Origin: a virus
DNA length: 38,455 bases
Reading direction: 5' to 3' (one strand)
IMG/VR virus record: IMGVR_UViG_3300017781_000040
Location: 1 to 38,455 of that record
Part shown: in pieces, positions 21,813-28,781 of the stretch
Position numbering within the stretch: the stretch's first letter is position 1
Layout of the letters: the number at the start of each line of letters is the position of its first letter
Program-made: the position numbers and the translations under genes
The notes under the pieces: generated by a model
What the model saw: the letters and a program-made list of their open reading frames with translations, nothing else
What the model was told of the DNA's origin: nothing
Database searches by the model: none

Positions 21813-22112
21813 TTAACCCTCCAAGGTCAATTTGAATACGTTGATGGTGTCGGAGTTTACATGGTACGCAACCTGTACGCAACCCTCAAACACCTGTGCA
21901 ATTTTCTTTGACTCCAGATCAATCACACCGCCTTTGCTTGGCGTCACTTTACGCTTGCCATCTGCACAGCGTGAGAGGGTCACGTAACCCTCGTGAAACT
22001 CCACGTTGTACCGTGTACCGCCAGCCCATCCCAGAAACTCAAGTCCCTGTAGCCAAACCCGAGCGCCTTTCTTTGTTGGCGCTACAACTGTACGCCCTGC
22101 TTGTTTACACAT
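21813..22112 (-). CDS. First gene of the leftward early block, hypothetical (99 aa)
   Basis: I choose ATG 22112, which has AAGGAG about 9 bases upstream; the frame stays open to 22220 but those codons cover the leader and promoter area. The product begins with a basic segment (MCKQAGRTVVAPTKKGARVW) followed by a beta-rich body (YNVEFHEGYVTLSRC, VIDLESKKIAQVF). No motif is recognised. As the first gene downstream of the origin region it is likely to be the earliest leftward product; such phage proteins often redirect host functions, but that is only an inference. Confidence 0.65.
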   Translation of the reverse strand: MCKQAGRTVVAPTKKGARVWLQGLEFLGWAGGTRYNVEFHEGYVTLSRCADGKRKVTPSKGGVIDLESKKIAQVFEGCVQVAYHVNSDTINVFKLTLEG

Positions 22113-22178
22113 TGCTGTGTCTCCTTTATGGTGCGTTGGTTTAATCGTGGACACCGTAGCAGATGCCCACTGGTAACT

Positions 22179-22206
22179 ACTATACGCGAATCTCTGGGGA
22201 TGTACA
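22179..22206 (-). promoter_or_regulatory. Weak candidate promoter for the leftward early block
   Basis: On the minus strand, TGTACA (22201-22206), a 16-base spacer and TATAGT (22179-22184) lie about 70 bases upstream of the first leftward gene. The match is modest, but some promoter must serve this block and I see no better one in the region. AT-rich bases (aatattta) lie just upstream of the -35. Confidence 0.3.
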
Positions 22207-22378
22207 GTAAATATTACCACTGTTTAACTGTTGACTGCCCAACCTGTTGTATGCTTGCGGTGTGCCATAGGCACCTACACTGGTTCACACACTCGTGTCT
22301 ACGTGAATATTCACATGTTACATCTCCCCGTGTTGGCATGAGTTTTGCCTATGCAATAAGTGTGCCAACTCTGGAGCC

Positions 22379-22438
22379 TGTGGATAACTTATGTTGGCCC
22401 TGTGGATAACTCTGCGCCTGTGTGTAACCTGTGGATAA
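22379..22438 (+). promoter_or_regulatory. Cluster of DnaA boxes (three perfect, one degenerate)
   Basis: TGTGGATAA, the complement of the consensus DnaA box TTATCCACA, occurs at 22379-22387, 22401-22409 and 22430-22438, all in one orientation and each followed by C. A degenerate copy TGTGTGTAA lies at 22419-22427. Box starts are 22 and 29 bases apart. Four boxes within 60 bases next to AT-rich sequence are unlikely by chance and suggest binding of host DnaA. Confidence 0.8.
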
Positions 22439-22537
22439 CTTGGGGTGGGCCTCGTGTTGACACGGGGGGAGGGGATTGACTTGTGTTAATTATTGTTGTA
22501 CCTACCTCTGTACACCAAAAGGTTAAATTAGCTAAAA

Positions 22538-22579
22538 ATAGGGTAAAAACAGGTGTATTTAACTACTGTTTAACCCTAT
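22538..22579. repeat. Imperfect inverted repeat in the origin region
   Basis: The left arm ATAGGGTAAAAACAG (22538-22552) pairs with the right arm CTGTTTAACCCTAT (22566-22579). The ATAGGGT/ACCCTAT and AAACAG/CTGTTT parts match perfectly, with one extra base in the left arm. The 13-base centre is AT-rich. There is no U-run typical of a terminator. It may be a protein-binding dyad or part of the origin. Confidence 0.5.
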
Positions 22580-22670
22580 GTTTTACCTCGTGTTTACCCA
22601 GAGGCGGGGCAACAAAGGTAAATCTTAGGTGTCCATAGTATACTTTGTGTAATATTAACATAAATAATGC

Positions 22671-22699
22671 TTGACTTTTGAGTAAAAGTATGGTATAAT
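22671..22699 (+). promoter_or_regulatory. Strong sigma70 promoter of the rightward (packaging/structural) block
   Basis: TTGACT (22671-22676), a 17-base spacer and TATAAT (22694-22699) give a near-consensus promoter with predicted start near 22706 and a leader of about 135 bases to the first gene. The -35 lies in an imperfect dyad (TTGACTTTTGAGTAAA). The same promoter sequence, with a perfect dyad, recurs at 31100, which argues for a shared regulator or a phage-specific promoter class read by host polymerase. Confidence 0.85.
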
Positions 22700-22749
22700 A
22701 TACAGTATATACTAGGTTGTATTTAGTTACACAGATGCGGGTCTCAGTT

Positions 22750-22814
22750 AACTATTAATAGTTCGTATAGATCCCCTCTTATGTGACACCTAGATATGGG
22801 GACTCATGCGAACT
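22750..22814 (+). promoter_or_regulatory. Structured 5' leader with two mutually exclusive hairpins
   Basis: A perfect 14-base palindrome AACTATTAATAGTT (22750-22763) overlaps the left arm of a longer hairpin: AGTTCGTATAGATCCCC (22760-22776) can pair with GGGGACTCATGCGAACT (22798-22814) over 17 positions with two mismatches and two G-U pairs around a 21-base loop. The two cannot form together, which is the form of an attenuator or switch. The structure ends 26 bases before the first late ATG (22841), which has its own CAGGAGA ribosome-binding site outside it. No U-run follows. Confidence 0.45.
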
Positions 22815-22840
22815 AGCGTTAAACACAAGGAAACAGGAGA

Positions 22841-23293
22841 ATGTCAACTGAAAACGAGAGTGACTCTCAGACTGACACCCTAGAAGCCCAAGCAGCAGCT
22901 AGAAAAGAGATAAACCTACGTAAGAGGTCTAGGGGTAGACCAAAAAAGAAAGAGATATCAGCTAAATCTAAGGGTGGTAGAGGTGTCAGAGGCCGACCCA
23001 AGGGTGACGCAGCGATAATTAACGAGTACAAGGCTCGTATGTTAGCAAGTCCTAAGTCAGCAAAGGTCTTAGAGACCATATTTGATGCTGCTCTGGACCA
23101 CGACCACAAGAATCAAGCAGCAGCTTGGAAACTAGTAATGGACAGGGTACTACCTGTTGGTGCATTTGAGAGGGAGGTCACCAAAGATGGAGGCAGAAGT
23201 GCGATCCAGATTAATATCACTGGGGTTGGAAGCGCAACAGTTGATGATGGCTATCCAGAGAGTAGCACAATTGAGGGTGAACTCGTTGATTGA
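22841..23293 (+). CDS. Putative small terminase subunit with two AT-hooks (150 aa)
   Basis: The protein starts acidic, then carries two AT-hook motifs, RGRPKK (31-36) and RGRPKG (50-55), in a very basic region (LRKRSRGRPKKKE, KGGRGVRGRPKGD). Such motifs grip the minor groove of AT-rich DNA. The C-terminal half is helical (SAKVLETIFDAALDHDHKNQ, AAAWKLVMDRVLPVG), followed by a short beta end (SAIQINITGVG), a pattern I associate with small terminase-like proteins in marine podophages. It is the first gene after the strong late promoter, with endolysin, redox and large-terminase genes behind it. It may recognise the packaging site; a DNA-binding regulator is the alternative. Confidence 0.6.
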   Translation: MSTENESDSQTDTLEAQAAARKEINLRKRSRGRPKKKEISAKSKGGRGVRGRPKGDAAIINEYKARMLASPKSAKVLETIFDAALDHDHKNQAAAWKLVMDRVLPVGAFEREVTKDGGRSAIQINITGVGSATVDDGYPESSTIEGELVD

Positions 23294-23351
23294 CGAAGCA
23301 GAGGATCAATCTTCACTGTTCTTTGAGTACTTGAGGACTAAGACCTCTTGA
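23244..23351 (+). CDS. Possible 35-residue overlapping micro-gene
   Basis: ATG 23244 opens a 35-codon frame in another frame inside the end of the small-terminase gene. It ends at TGA 23349-23351, overlapping the TTG start of the peptidase by the TTGA arrangement. The product (MMAIQRVAQLRVNSLIDEAE then DQSSLFFEYLRTKTS) is helical and charged. The only support is that it fills the 54-base gap and couples to the next start. It could easily be chance. Confidence 0.25.
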   Translation: MMAIQRVAQLRVNSLIDEAEDQSSLFFEYLRTKTS

Positions 23352-23689
23352 GATACTTCACAGTAGCTGAGTTCAACTGTCAACACACAGGTGAGAACAA
23401 CATGGAACCTGAGTTCATGGAACTAGTAGATGAACTCAGGGATCGTTGTGGTTTTCCTTTTGTTATCACTAGTGGCTTTCGTAGCCCTACCCACCCCATA
23501 GAAGCTAAAAAAGATGTACCGGGTACTCATTCGCAAGGAATAGCAGCAGACATAAAAATAACTAACTCTGCTCAACGGTACAGTATAATAAGAGAGGCGC
23601 TTCAGATGGGCTTTACGGGTATAGGCGTTGCTAGTGACTTTATTCACGTAGACACACGGGGTTCTGCTCCGGTGATCTGGGTATACTAA
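23348..23689 (+). CDS. Peptidase M15-type endolysin (113 aa)
   Basis: The zinc peptidase signature of the M15 (D-Ala-D-Ala carboxypeptidase/VanY-type, Peptidase_M15_3) family is present: SGFRSPTH (R45, S46), H61 and D68 in GTHSQGIAAD, and H100-x-D102 in DFIHVDT. It should cleave peptidoglycan cross-links during lysis. I choose TTG 23348 because the N-terminal RYFTVAEFNCQHTGENNM segment matches the usual family start; the first in-frame ATG (23402) would remove it. The TTG overlaps the preceding micro-frame stop. No signal peptide is visible, so release would depend on the holins at 181-724, far away in this linear view. Confidence 0.85.
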   Translation: MRYFTVAEFNCQHTGENNMEPEFMELVDELRDRCGFPFVITSGFRSPTHPIEAKKDVPGTHSQGIAADIKITNSAQRYSIIREALQMGFTGIGVASDFIHVDTRGSAPVIWVY

Positions 23690-23690
23690 C

Positions 23691-23930
23691 ATGATTACTT
23701 TTTTAGGTGCTGATTGGTGTCCCGCTTGTACGAGAACCAAGAAGACTTTAAAACAACTCAACATGGACTACAAGTACGTTGAGATACCTCCCGGTCAAGC
23801 TGGGTGGGACTTGGTAGAAACGATGACAGGTAAGCGTTCTATACCTCAAGTATTTTACCACTTTGGTGGATCTAAGGATTTTACAGAAGCACTAACATCT
23901 CTAAACCTCTTAGGAGAAACAACCCAATGA
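23691..23930 (+). CDS. Glutaredoxin (79 aa)
   Basis: This is a short thioredoxin-fold protein with the redox motif WCPACTRTK at residues 9-17 and the cis-proline motif RSIPQVFYHFGG at about residues 49-60, both characteristic of glutaredoxins. It probably reduces disulfides using glutathione or a host reductase. A clear partner is the phage class II ribonucleotide reductase (nrdJ at 10682), whose C-terminal cysteine pair needs a reductant each cycle. The gene lies in the late rightward block, away from nrdJ. Its ATG follows the peptidase stop by 1 base, and it overlaps the next gene by 4 bases (ATGA). Confidence 0.92.
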   Translation: MITFLGADWCPACTRTKKTLKQLNMDYKYVEIPPGQAGWDLVETMTGKRSIPQVFYHFGGSKDFTEALTSLNLLGETTQ

Positions 23931-24304
23931 TTAAATATTTATTAGCCTCTCTTTTTCTGTTTTCCTCTATGGCTTTTGGTCAAACAGTTATTAACTACGA
24001 GGACGGCTCTACGTACACAGTAGAAAAAGGACAAGAAATTTACATTAGTAACAGTTCTATGTTTAGCAAACAGGAAATGAACAACGACGACGTAATCTTT
24101 CGTGCTCAGTCTCCTTGGTCTACAAGAGACTACGTTCCAGATGAAGACGGTACTGACGAAGTAGAGCAAGGTTCACACGAGTGGTGTAAGGCTTACGTAC
24201 CGTGGCACGAAGGTTTGACCTTTGACATGATTATGTGGAGACGAGTGTGTGACACCAACAACGACGGTGTTTACGACGAAGAAGACAGGAAGTGGGTAGA
24301 CTAA
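23927..24304 (+). CDS. Secreted/periplasmic protein with signal peptide and a calcium-loop-like motif (125 aa)
   Basis: A clear Sec signal peptide starts the protein: MIK, a hydrophobic core YLLASLFLFSS, then MAFGQ with likely cleavage after AFG or close by. The mature part is acidic, with two cysteines (HEWCKAYVPWHEG and RRVCDTNNDG) that could form a disulfide after export. The loop DTNNDGVYDEED is an EF-hand/dockerin-like DxNxDGxxxxxD motif suited to calcium. The gene sits between glutaredoxin and the large terminase, overlapping the former. An exported phage protein in this place could act in lysis or superinfection exclusion; no family is recognised. Confidence 0.7.
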   Translation: MIKYLLASLFLFSSMAFGQTVINYEDGSTYTVEKGQEIYISNSSMFSKQEMNNDDVIFRAQSPWSTRDYVPDEDGTDEVEQGSHEWCKAYVPWHEGLTFDMIMWRRVCDTNNDGVYDEEDRKWVD

Positions 24305-24307
24305 CGG

Positions 24308-25558
24308 TTGACAGACCTAAACGTACAACTGTTGCCGTGGCAGCAGGAAGTTTACTCTGACCCAACAAGGTTCAAGGTAGTAGCCGCTGGACGAAGGACA
24401 GGGAAGTCTCGTCTAGCAGCGTGGATGTTAATTATCAGCGCCCTACAGACAGACAAAGGGCAAGTTTTTTACGTTGCGCCCACACAGGGACAAGCCCGTG
24501 ACATCATGTGGCAGACCCTGATGGAGCTAGGACACCCTGTAATCTCAGGTTCTCACATCAACAACCTGCAGATCAAGCTGGTCAACGGGGCCACGATTAG
24601 TCTCAAAGGAGCCGATAGGCCAGAGACAATGCGTGGTGTGTCCTTGAAGTTTCTCGTGATGGACGAGTACGCAGACATGAAGCCTGACGTATGGGAGCAG
24701 ATCCTCCGTCCAGCACTAGCTGACCAAAAGGGTTCAGCGATGTTCATAGGTACGCCTATGGGACGTAATCACTTTTACGAATTGTACAAGTACGCAGAGT
24801 TAGGTGACGATGAGACTTACAGGGGCTGGCATTTCACCAGCTACGACAACCCAATCTTGGACCCGTCTGAAATCAACATGGCGAAGAAGTCAATGTCAAG
24901 TTACGCCTTCAGACAAGAGTTTATGGCCTCGTTTGAAGCCAGAGGCTCAGAGATGTTCAAAGAAGAGTGGGTCCAGTTTGGAGAAGAGCCAGACGAAGGA
25001 GACTACTACATCGCAGTTGACCTCGCTGGATTTGAGGACGTAAACAAGAAACGGACGAAGAACAGTAAACTTGATGAAACCGCAATCGCTGTTGTTAAAG
25101 TTGGTACTGATGGTTGGTACGTTGATAACATTATACATGGGAGGTGGGATCTTAACGAGACTGCCACCAAGATTTTTCAGGCCGTTAGAGACTACAGACC
25201 CCTCAGCGTTGGTATTGAACGAGGAATCGCAAAGCAAGCCGTGATGAGTCCTCTGATGGACCTCATGAAGCGCTACGGGCAGTTCTTCAGGGTAGAAGAG
25301 TTAACCCACGGTAACAAAAAGAAGACTGACAGGGTTATGTGGGCGCTACAGGGGCGATTTGAAAACAACTTTGTAACCCTAAAGAAAGGAGATTGGAACG
25401 CTAGGTTCTTGGACCAACTGTTCCAGTTTCCTGATGCCCTGACTCACGATGACTTGATTGACGCCTTAGCGTACATAGACCAAGTAGCTAAAGTAGCGTA
25501 CAGTTACGAATTTGAAATAGATGACCACGAAGTACTAGACGTAATAGCAGGATACTAA
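24308..25558 (+). CDS. terL: Terminase large subunit (416 aa)
   Basis: This is the ATP-driven DNA packaging motor and nuclease. Walker A is AAGRRTGKS (27-34), Walker B and the catalytic Glu are LKFLVMDEYAD (D119, E120), and the coupling-type motif is FIGTPMGR. The RNase H-like nuclease domain follows with D238 in YIAVDLAGFED, a central acidic segment (VGIERGIAKQ) and DDLIDALAYI near the end. TTG 24308 is taken as the start (MTDLNVQLLPWQQEVYSD) because no ATG lies before the Walker A motif. It is shorter than T7 gp19 (about 586 aa), nearer to HK97/SPP1-type lengths. Confidence 0.95.
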   Translation: MTDLNVQLLPWQQEVYSDPTRFKVVAAGRRTGKSRLAAWMLIISALQTDKGQVFYVAPTQGQARDIMWQTLMELGHPVISGSHINNLQIKLVNGATISLKGADRPETMRGVSLKFLVMDEYADMKPDVWEQILRPALADQKGSAMFIGTPMGRNHFYELYKYAELGDDETYRGWHFTSYDNPILDPSEINMAKKSMSSYAFRQEFMASFEARGSEMFKEEWVQFGEEPDEGDYYIAVDLAGFEDVNKKRTKNSKLDETAIAVVKVGTDGWYVDNIIHGRWDLNETATKIFQAVRDYRPLSVGIERGIAKQAVMSPLMDLMKRYGQFFRVEELTHGNKKKTDRVMWALQGRFENNFVTLKKGDWNARFLDQLFQFPDALTHDDLIDALAYIDQVAKVAYSYEFEIDDHEVLDVIAGY

Positions 25559-25651
25559 ATGAGAGTTTTCAGACCGTTCAATACCTACGGAATATACGCA
25601 ATCAGTGCTCTAGTGTTTTTTACACTAGGGTACACTATTGCCGTACTTTAA
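25559..25651 (+). CDS. 30-residue single-pass membrane micro-protein between terminase and portal
   Basis: ATG 25559 overlaps the last base of the terminase stop (TAAATG arrangement) and runs 30 codons to TAA 25649-25651. The product has a basic start (MRVFRPFNTY) and one hydrophobic segment (GIYAISALVFFTLGYTIAVL). The TAAGGAAC around its stop also supplies the ribosome-binding site of the portal gene. It is short, but the membrane segment with positive-inside start and the lack of any other content in this gap support it. The role is unknown; a lysis or membrane-exclusion function is possible. Confidence 0.5.
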   Translation: MRVFRPFNTYGIYAISALVFFTLGYTIAVL

Positions 25652-25661
25652 GGAACCCAAG

Positions 25662-27635
25662 ATGGCAGAAGATATTTACAGCCCAGACCCTCTGATGATT
25701 GAGGAGTCTCTGGAAGAGTGGGTGATGACCAAGTGTGAAAACTGGCGTGACCACTACGAGTCAAACTACGAGCAAAAGTTTGAAGAGTACTACAGGCTCT
25801 GGCGAGGACAATGGGATCCTACTGACTCTGAGAGAGGTTCTGAGCGGTCTAGGATAATATCTCCTGCACTACAACAGGCTGTAGAGTCTAACGTAGCAGA
25901 GCTAGAAGAAGCCACGTTTGGTAGAGGCAAGTGGTTTGACATAAAAGACGACGCTAACGACCAAGACCCTCAAGACATAGTTTACCTCCGTAAGAAGCTC
26001 ACAGAAGACTTTGAGTCTTGTAAGGTACGTAAGGCTGTCGCTGAGTGCTTGATTAACTCTGCTGTGTTTGGCACAGGCATGGGTGAAATAACGCTAGAAG
26101 AAATTAAGGAAATGGCTCCGGCTACTCAGCCACTCATGGACGGACAGTTGACCGCAGTGGGTGTCAACATTACCGACAGGGTTGTAGTTAAGCTAAAGCC
26201 TGTGTTGCCTCAGAACTTCCTGATTGACCCTGTAGCTACGTCTGTGGAGGACGCCCTAGGTGTCGCTATAGACGAGTTTGTGTCTAAGCACAGCGTAGAG
26301 ATGCTACAGGAGCAAGGAGTATACAAGGAGGCTGTGATTGAGTCTGCTGCTCCCGACAGTGACCTAGAGCCTGACCAAGATATGTCTCTGTACAACGACG
26401 ACAAAGTGAGGTTAACAAAGTACTACGGACTCGTGCCTCGTGAGTTGTTAGAGGCTGAAGACGTAGACGTAGAAGAAGACTCACGTTACGTTGAGGCTAT
26501 AGTCGTTATAGCCAACGGTGGTACTCTTCTGAAGGCAGAAGCTAACCCTTACATGATGAACGATAGACCTATTGTTGCGTTTCCCTGGGACGTAGTACCC
26601 GGAAGATTCTGGGGCCGTGGTGTGTGTGAGAAGGGCTATAATTCTCAGAAAGCTCTAGACACAGAGCTACGAGCACGTATTGACGCCTTGTCACTCACTA
26701 TTCACCCCATGCTGGCTATTGACGCTACTAGGCTCCCTAGAGGCGCTAGACCAGAAGTACGCCCCGGTAAAATGATACTAACTAACGGAGATCCTCGTGA
26801 AGTACTGCAACCTTTCAACTTTGGTCAAGTGGGTCAAATTACCTTTGCACAAGCTGCAAGCCTTCAACAAATGGTGCAACAAGCAACTGGAGCCGTGGAT
26901 TCCGCAGGTATTGCAGGGCAAGTCAATGGCGAAGCAACCGCTGCTGGTATTAGTATGTCTCTTGGTGCTATTATTAAGCGTCATAAGCGTACTCTAATAA
27001 ACTTTCAACAGTCGTTCCTGTTACCGTTTGTAACCAAAGCTGCACACAGGTACATGCAGTTTGACCCTGATAACTACCCCGTAGCTGACTACAAGTTCAA
27101 CGCTACGAGTACTCTAGGTATTATTGCCCGTGAGTACGAGGTTACACAGTTGGTGCAACTCTTGCAGACCATGCAACAAGACAGTCCACTGTACCCTGTG
27201 CTTATCCAGAGCATCATTGATAACATGAACCTCAGTAACCGTGAGGAGCTTATAGCAGCGATGCAACAAGCAGGTCAGCCTGATCCACAGGCACAGCAGA
27301 TGGCTCAAGTGGCACAACAAGCACAGCTTGAGTTCCAGCAAGCACAGACCGCAGCACTACAAGGACAAGCGTCAGAGTCTCAGGCAAGAGCAGGTAAGTA
27401 CTCTATTGAGTCTCAGCTTGCACCACAGGAGCTTGAGATTGAAAAGATTGAGGCAATCACACGCAACTTGAAAGAGGGTGACGCAGATGACAAAGAGTTT
27501 GAGCGCAGGCTAAAGATTGCTGAGGTAGCGTTAAAAGAAAAAGAACTTTCTGATAAAAACAAACCAAAAGAGTTACCTAAAGAAAATCCTAACGCACAAA
27601 TTGAACAGCGTCTTTTAGACCAGTTGGTGGGGTAA
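25662..27635 (+). CDS. Portal (head-tail connector) protein (657 aa)
   Basis: I choose ATG 25662, with AAGGAA 8 bases upstream, rather than the TTG frame start at 25638. The N-terminal helical region (WVMTKCENWRDHYESNYEQK) is followed by RSRIISPALQQAVESNVAEL, a region with YMMNDRPIVAFPWDVVPGRFWG, then IHPMLAIDATRLPRGARPEVR and FNFGQVGQITFAQAAS. This order fits podovirus portal proteins. The C-terminal ~130 residues are Gln/Ala-rich helices (QQMAQVAQQAQLEFQQAQTA), consistent with the barrel or a coiled coil pointing into the head. Location after the large terminase is as expected. It forms the DNA gate of the capsid and anchors the tail. Confidence 0.9.
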   Translation: MAEDIYSPDPLMIEESLEEWVMTKCENWRDHYESNYEQKFEEYYRLWRGQWDPTDSERGSERSRIISPALQQAVESNVAELEEATFGRGKWFDIKDDANDQDPQDIVYLRKKLTEDFESCKVRKAVAECLINSAVFGTGMGEITLEEIKEMAPATQPLMDGQLTAVGVNITDRVVVKLKPVLPQNFLIDPVATSVEDALGVAIDEFVSKHSVEMLQEQGVYKEAVIESAAPDSDLEPDQDMSLYNDDKVRLTKYYGLVPRELLEAEDVDVEEDSRYVEAIVVIANGGTLLKAEANPYMMNDRPIVAFPWDVVPGRFWGRGVCEKGYNSQKALDTELRARIDALSLTIHPMLAIDATRLPRGARPEVRPGKMILTNGDPREVLQPFNFGQVGQITFAQAASLQQMVQQATGAVDSAGIAGQVNGEATAAGISMSLGAIIKRHKRTLINFQQSFLLPFVTKAAHRYMQFDPDNYPVADYKFNATSTLGIIAREYEVTQLVQLLQTMQQDSPLYPVLIQSIIDNMNLSNREELIAAMQQAGQPDPQAQQMAQVAQQAQLEFQQAQTAALQGQASESQARAGKYSIESQLAPQELEIEKIEAITRNLKEGDADDKEFERRLKIAEVALKEKELSDKNKPKELPKENPNAQIEQRLLDQLVG

Positions 27636-27638
27636 GTT

Positions 27639-28778
27639 ATGTCTGAGTTAGTTGTTGCAGCGGCGTTAGCTAAAATTGCTACAGAACTAGGATCAATTAA
27701 AGGAGATCCCGGACCGACAGGCGATAAAGGCCCAAAAGGAGAGGCAGGGGCTAAAGGGGACAAAGGCCCAGCCGGTCCTAAAGGCGAAAGAGGGGCGCAA
27801 GGTCTTGAAGGCAAAAAAGGAGACACTGGTCTACAAGGAAAAAGTGGCGCTAGTGTTTCAAAAATAGAAAGCGACAAAATTGATGGCAGTCTAACCTTTA
27901 ACTTATCAGACGGCACCTCTCAAACTGTTTCGTTGCCACTAGCTAAGGTTGAAAAAGGCAACGGCAAAGGAAGTAACATTGTTTTACACCGTGGTGCTAC
28001 TTCAGTTAGTGATTTAACTGACGTGGCTACAGGTGGTATTTCTAATGGTCAAGCTCTTATTTGGAACACAACAAATAACAGATTTGAGCCGGGGTCGGTA
28101 TCTGGAGGAGGCGGTGGAGGTGGTAGCGGTATTGCTTTAACAGACCTTTCTGTAGGGGCAGAAGCCTCAGCAAGTGGTGACGGAGCTATTGCGTACAACA
28201 ACAGTAGTGGGGTTTTTACTTATACGCCGCCTGATCTGTCAAGTTATTTAACAAGCTACACAGAATCAAACAACCTTACGTCAGCAGTAACGTGGGCTAA
28301 TGTGCCTAATGCTAACATTACACAAGCGTCTGTTACCCAGCATCAAGCGGCCTTATCAATTACAAAAAGCCAAGTTAGCGATTTTGGGTCATACCTTTCT
28401 AACTTATCTGAAGACTCAACGCCTCAGCTAGGAGGAGACCTTGACCTCAACGGTAACGATCTTGTTACTACGAGCAACGCAGACATTGATTTAGACCCTA
28501 ACGGATCAGGTGTTGCTGTGTTTAAGGGCAACGCTACCCGTGGCGCAGGGCAGTTTAAACTTAACTGCGAAAATAATAGTCACGGCATTACAATTAAAGG
28601 GCCGCCACACAGTGCTGCTGCGTCGTACACGTTAACACTTCCCAATGATGATGGTAGTGCAGATCAAGTTCTCAAAACAGACGGGTCAGGAACCTTAAGC
28701 TGGGTGGCGCAGAGCGGCGGTGGTAGCGGGATTAATACAGGCAAAGCCATCGTAATGGCTATGGTTTTTGGAGGATAA
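27639..28778 (+). CDS. Collagen-like fibre protein (379 aa)
   Basis: After a short helical start (MSELVVAAALAKIATELGSI), residues 22-69 form 16 consecutive Gly-X-Y triplets (GDPGPTGDKGPKGEAGAKGD and onward), a collagen-type triple helix. This leads into a beta-rich region with a glycine spacer (SGGGGGGGSG, about residues 154-163) and a C-terminal domain like those of phage fibre proteins (DIDLDPNGSGVAVFKGNA, then YTLTLPNDDGSADQVLKTDG). It is probably a trimeric virion fibre or spike. It is unusual to find such a gene directly after the portal and before the scaffold and capsid. It starts 3 bases after the portal stop, so it is in the same transcription unit. Confidence 0.85.
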   Translation: MSELVVAAALAKIATELGSIKGDPGPTGDKGPKGEAGAKGDKGPAGPKGERGAQGLEGKKGDTGLQGKSGASVSKIESDKIDGSLTFNLSDGTSQTVSLPLAKVEKGNGKGSNIVLHRGATSVSDLTDVATGGISNGQALIWNTTNNRFEPGSVSGGGGGGGSGIALTDLSVGAEASASGDGAIAYNNSSGVFTYTPPDLSSYLTSYTESNNLTSAVTWANVPNANITQASVTQHQAALSITKSQVSDFGSYLSNLSEDSTPQLGGDLDLNGNDLVTTSNADIDLDPNGSGVAVFKGNATRGAGQFKLNCENNSHGITIKGPPHSAAASYTLTLPNDDGSADQVLKTDGSGTLSWVAQSGGGSGINTGKAIVMAMVFGG

Positions 28779-28781
28779 AAA

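Larger units (their letters stand above)
22113..22840. other. 728-base divergent intergenic region: candidate replication origin and transcriptional divide
   Basis: This is the only long stretch without a credible gene. From left to right it holds the leader of the leftward block; a small inverted repeat GTGCCATAGGCAC (22262-22274); a 12-base palindrome GTGAATATTCAC (22303-22314); a 7-base inverted repeat GTTGGCA/TGCCAAC (22332-22369); three perfect DnaA boxes (22379-22438); a G-rich patch then AT-rich sequence (22480-22560); a long imperfect inverted repeat (22538-22579); another AT-rich tract (22640-22670); the rightward promoter (22671-22699); and a structured leader (22750-22814). Divergent transcription, DnaA boxes and AT-rich tracts together suggest an origin. 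A 102-codon open frame crossing it (22101-22409) has no support. Confidence 0.6.

Noticed and set aside
22101-22409. 102-codon plus-strand frame across the divergent intergenic region
   Set aside because: Cys/His-rich random composition, overlaps the first leftward gene leader and the DnaA box area, no ribosome-binding site; treated as non-coding.
22457-22485. TTGACA at 22457 and TTGACT at 22476 as rightward promoters
   Set aside because: No acceptable -10 at 16-18 bases; the sequence in between is G-rich.
22113-22840. tRNA or integrase attachment site in the intergenic region
   Set aside because: No cloverleaf with T-loop (GGTTCRA-type) and acceptor pairing was seen, and there is no integrase gene.
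27413-27916. 167-codon minus-strand frame rich in Pro/Ser/Leu
   Set aside because: Antisense shadow of the portal end and the collagen Gly-X-Y repeats; no ribosome-binding site or motif.
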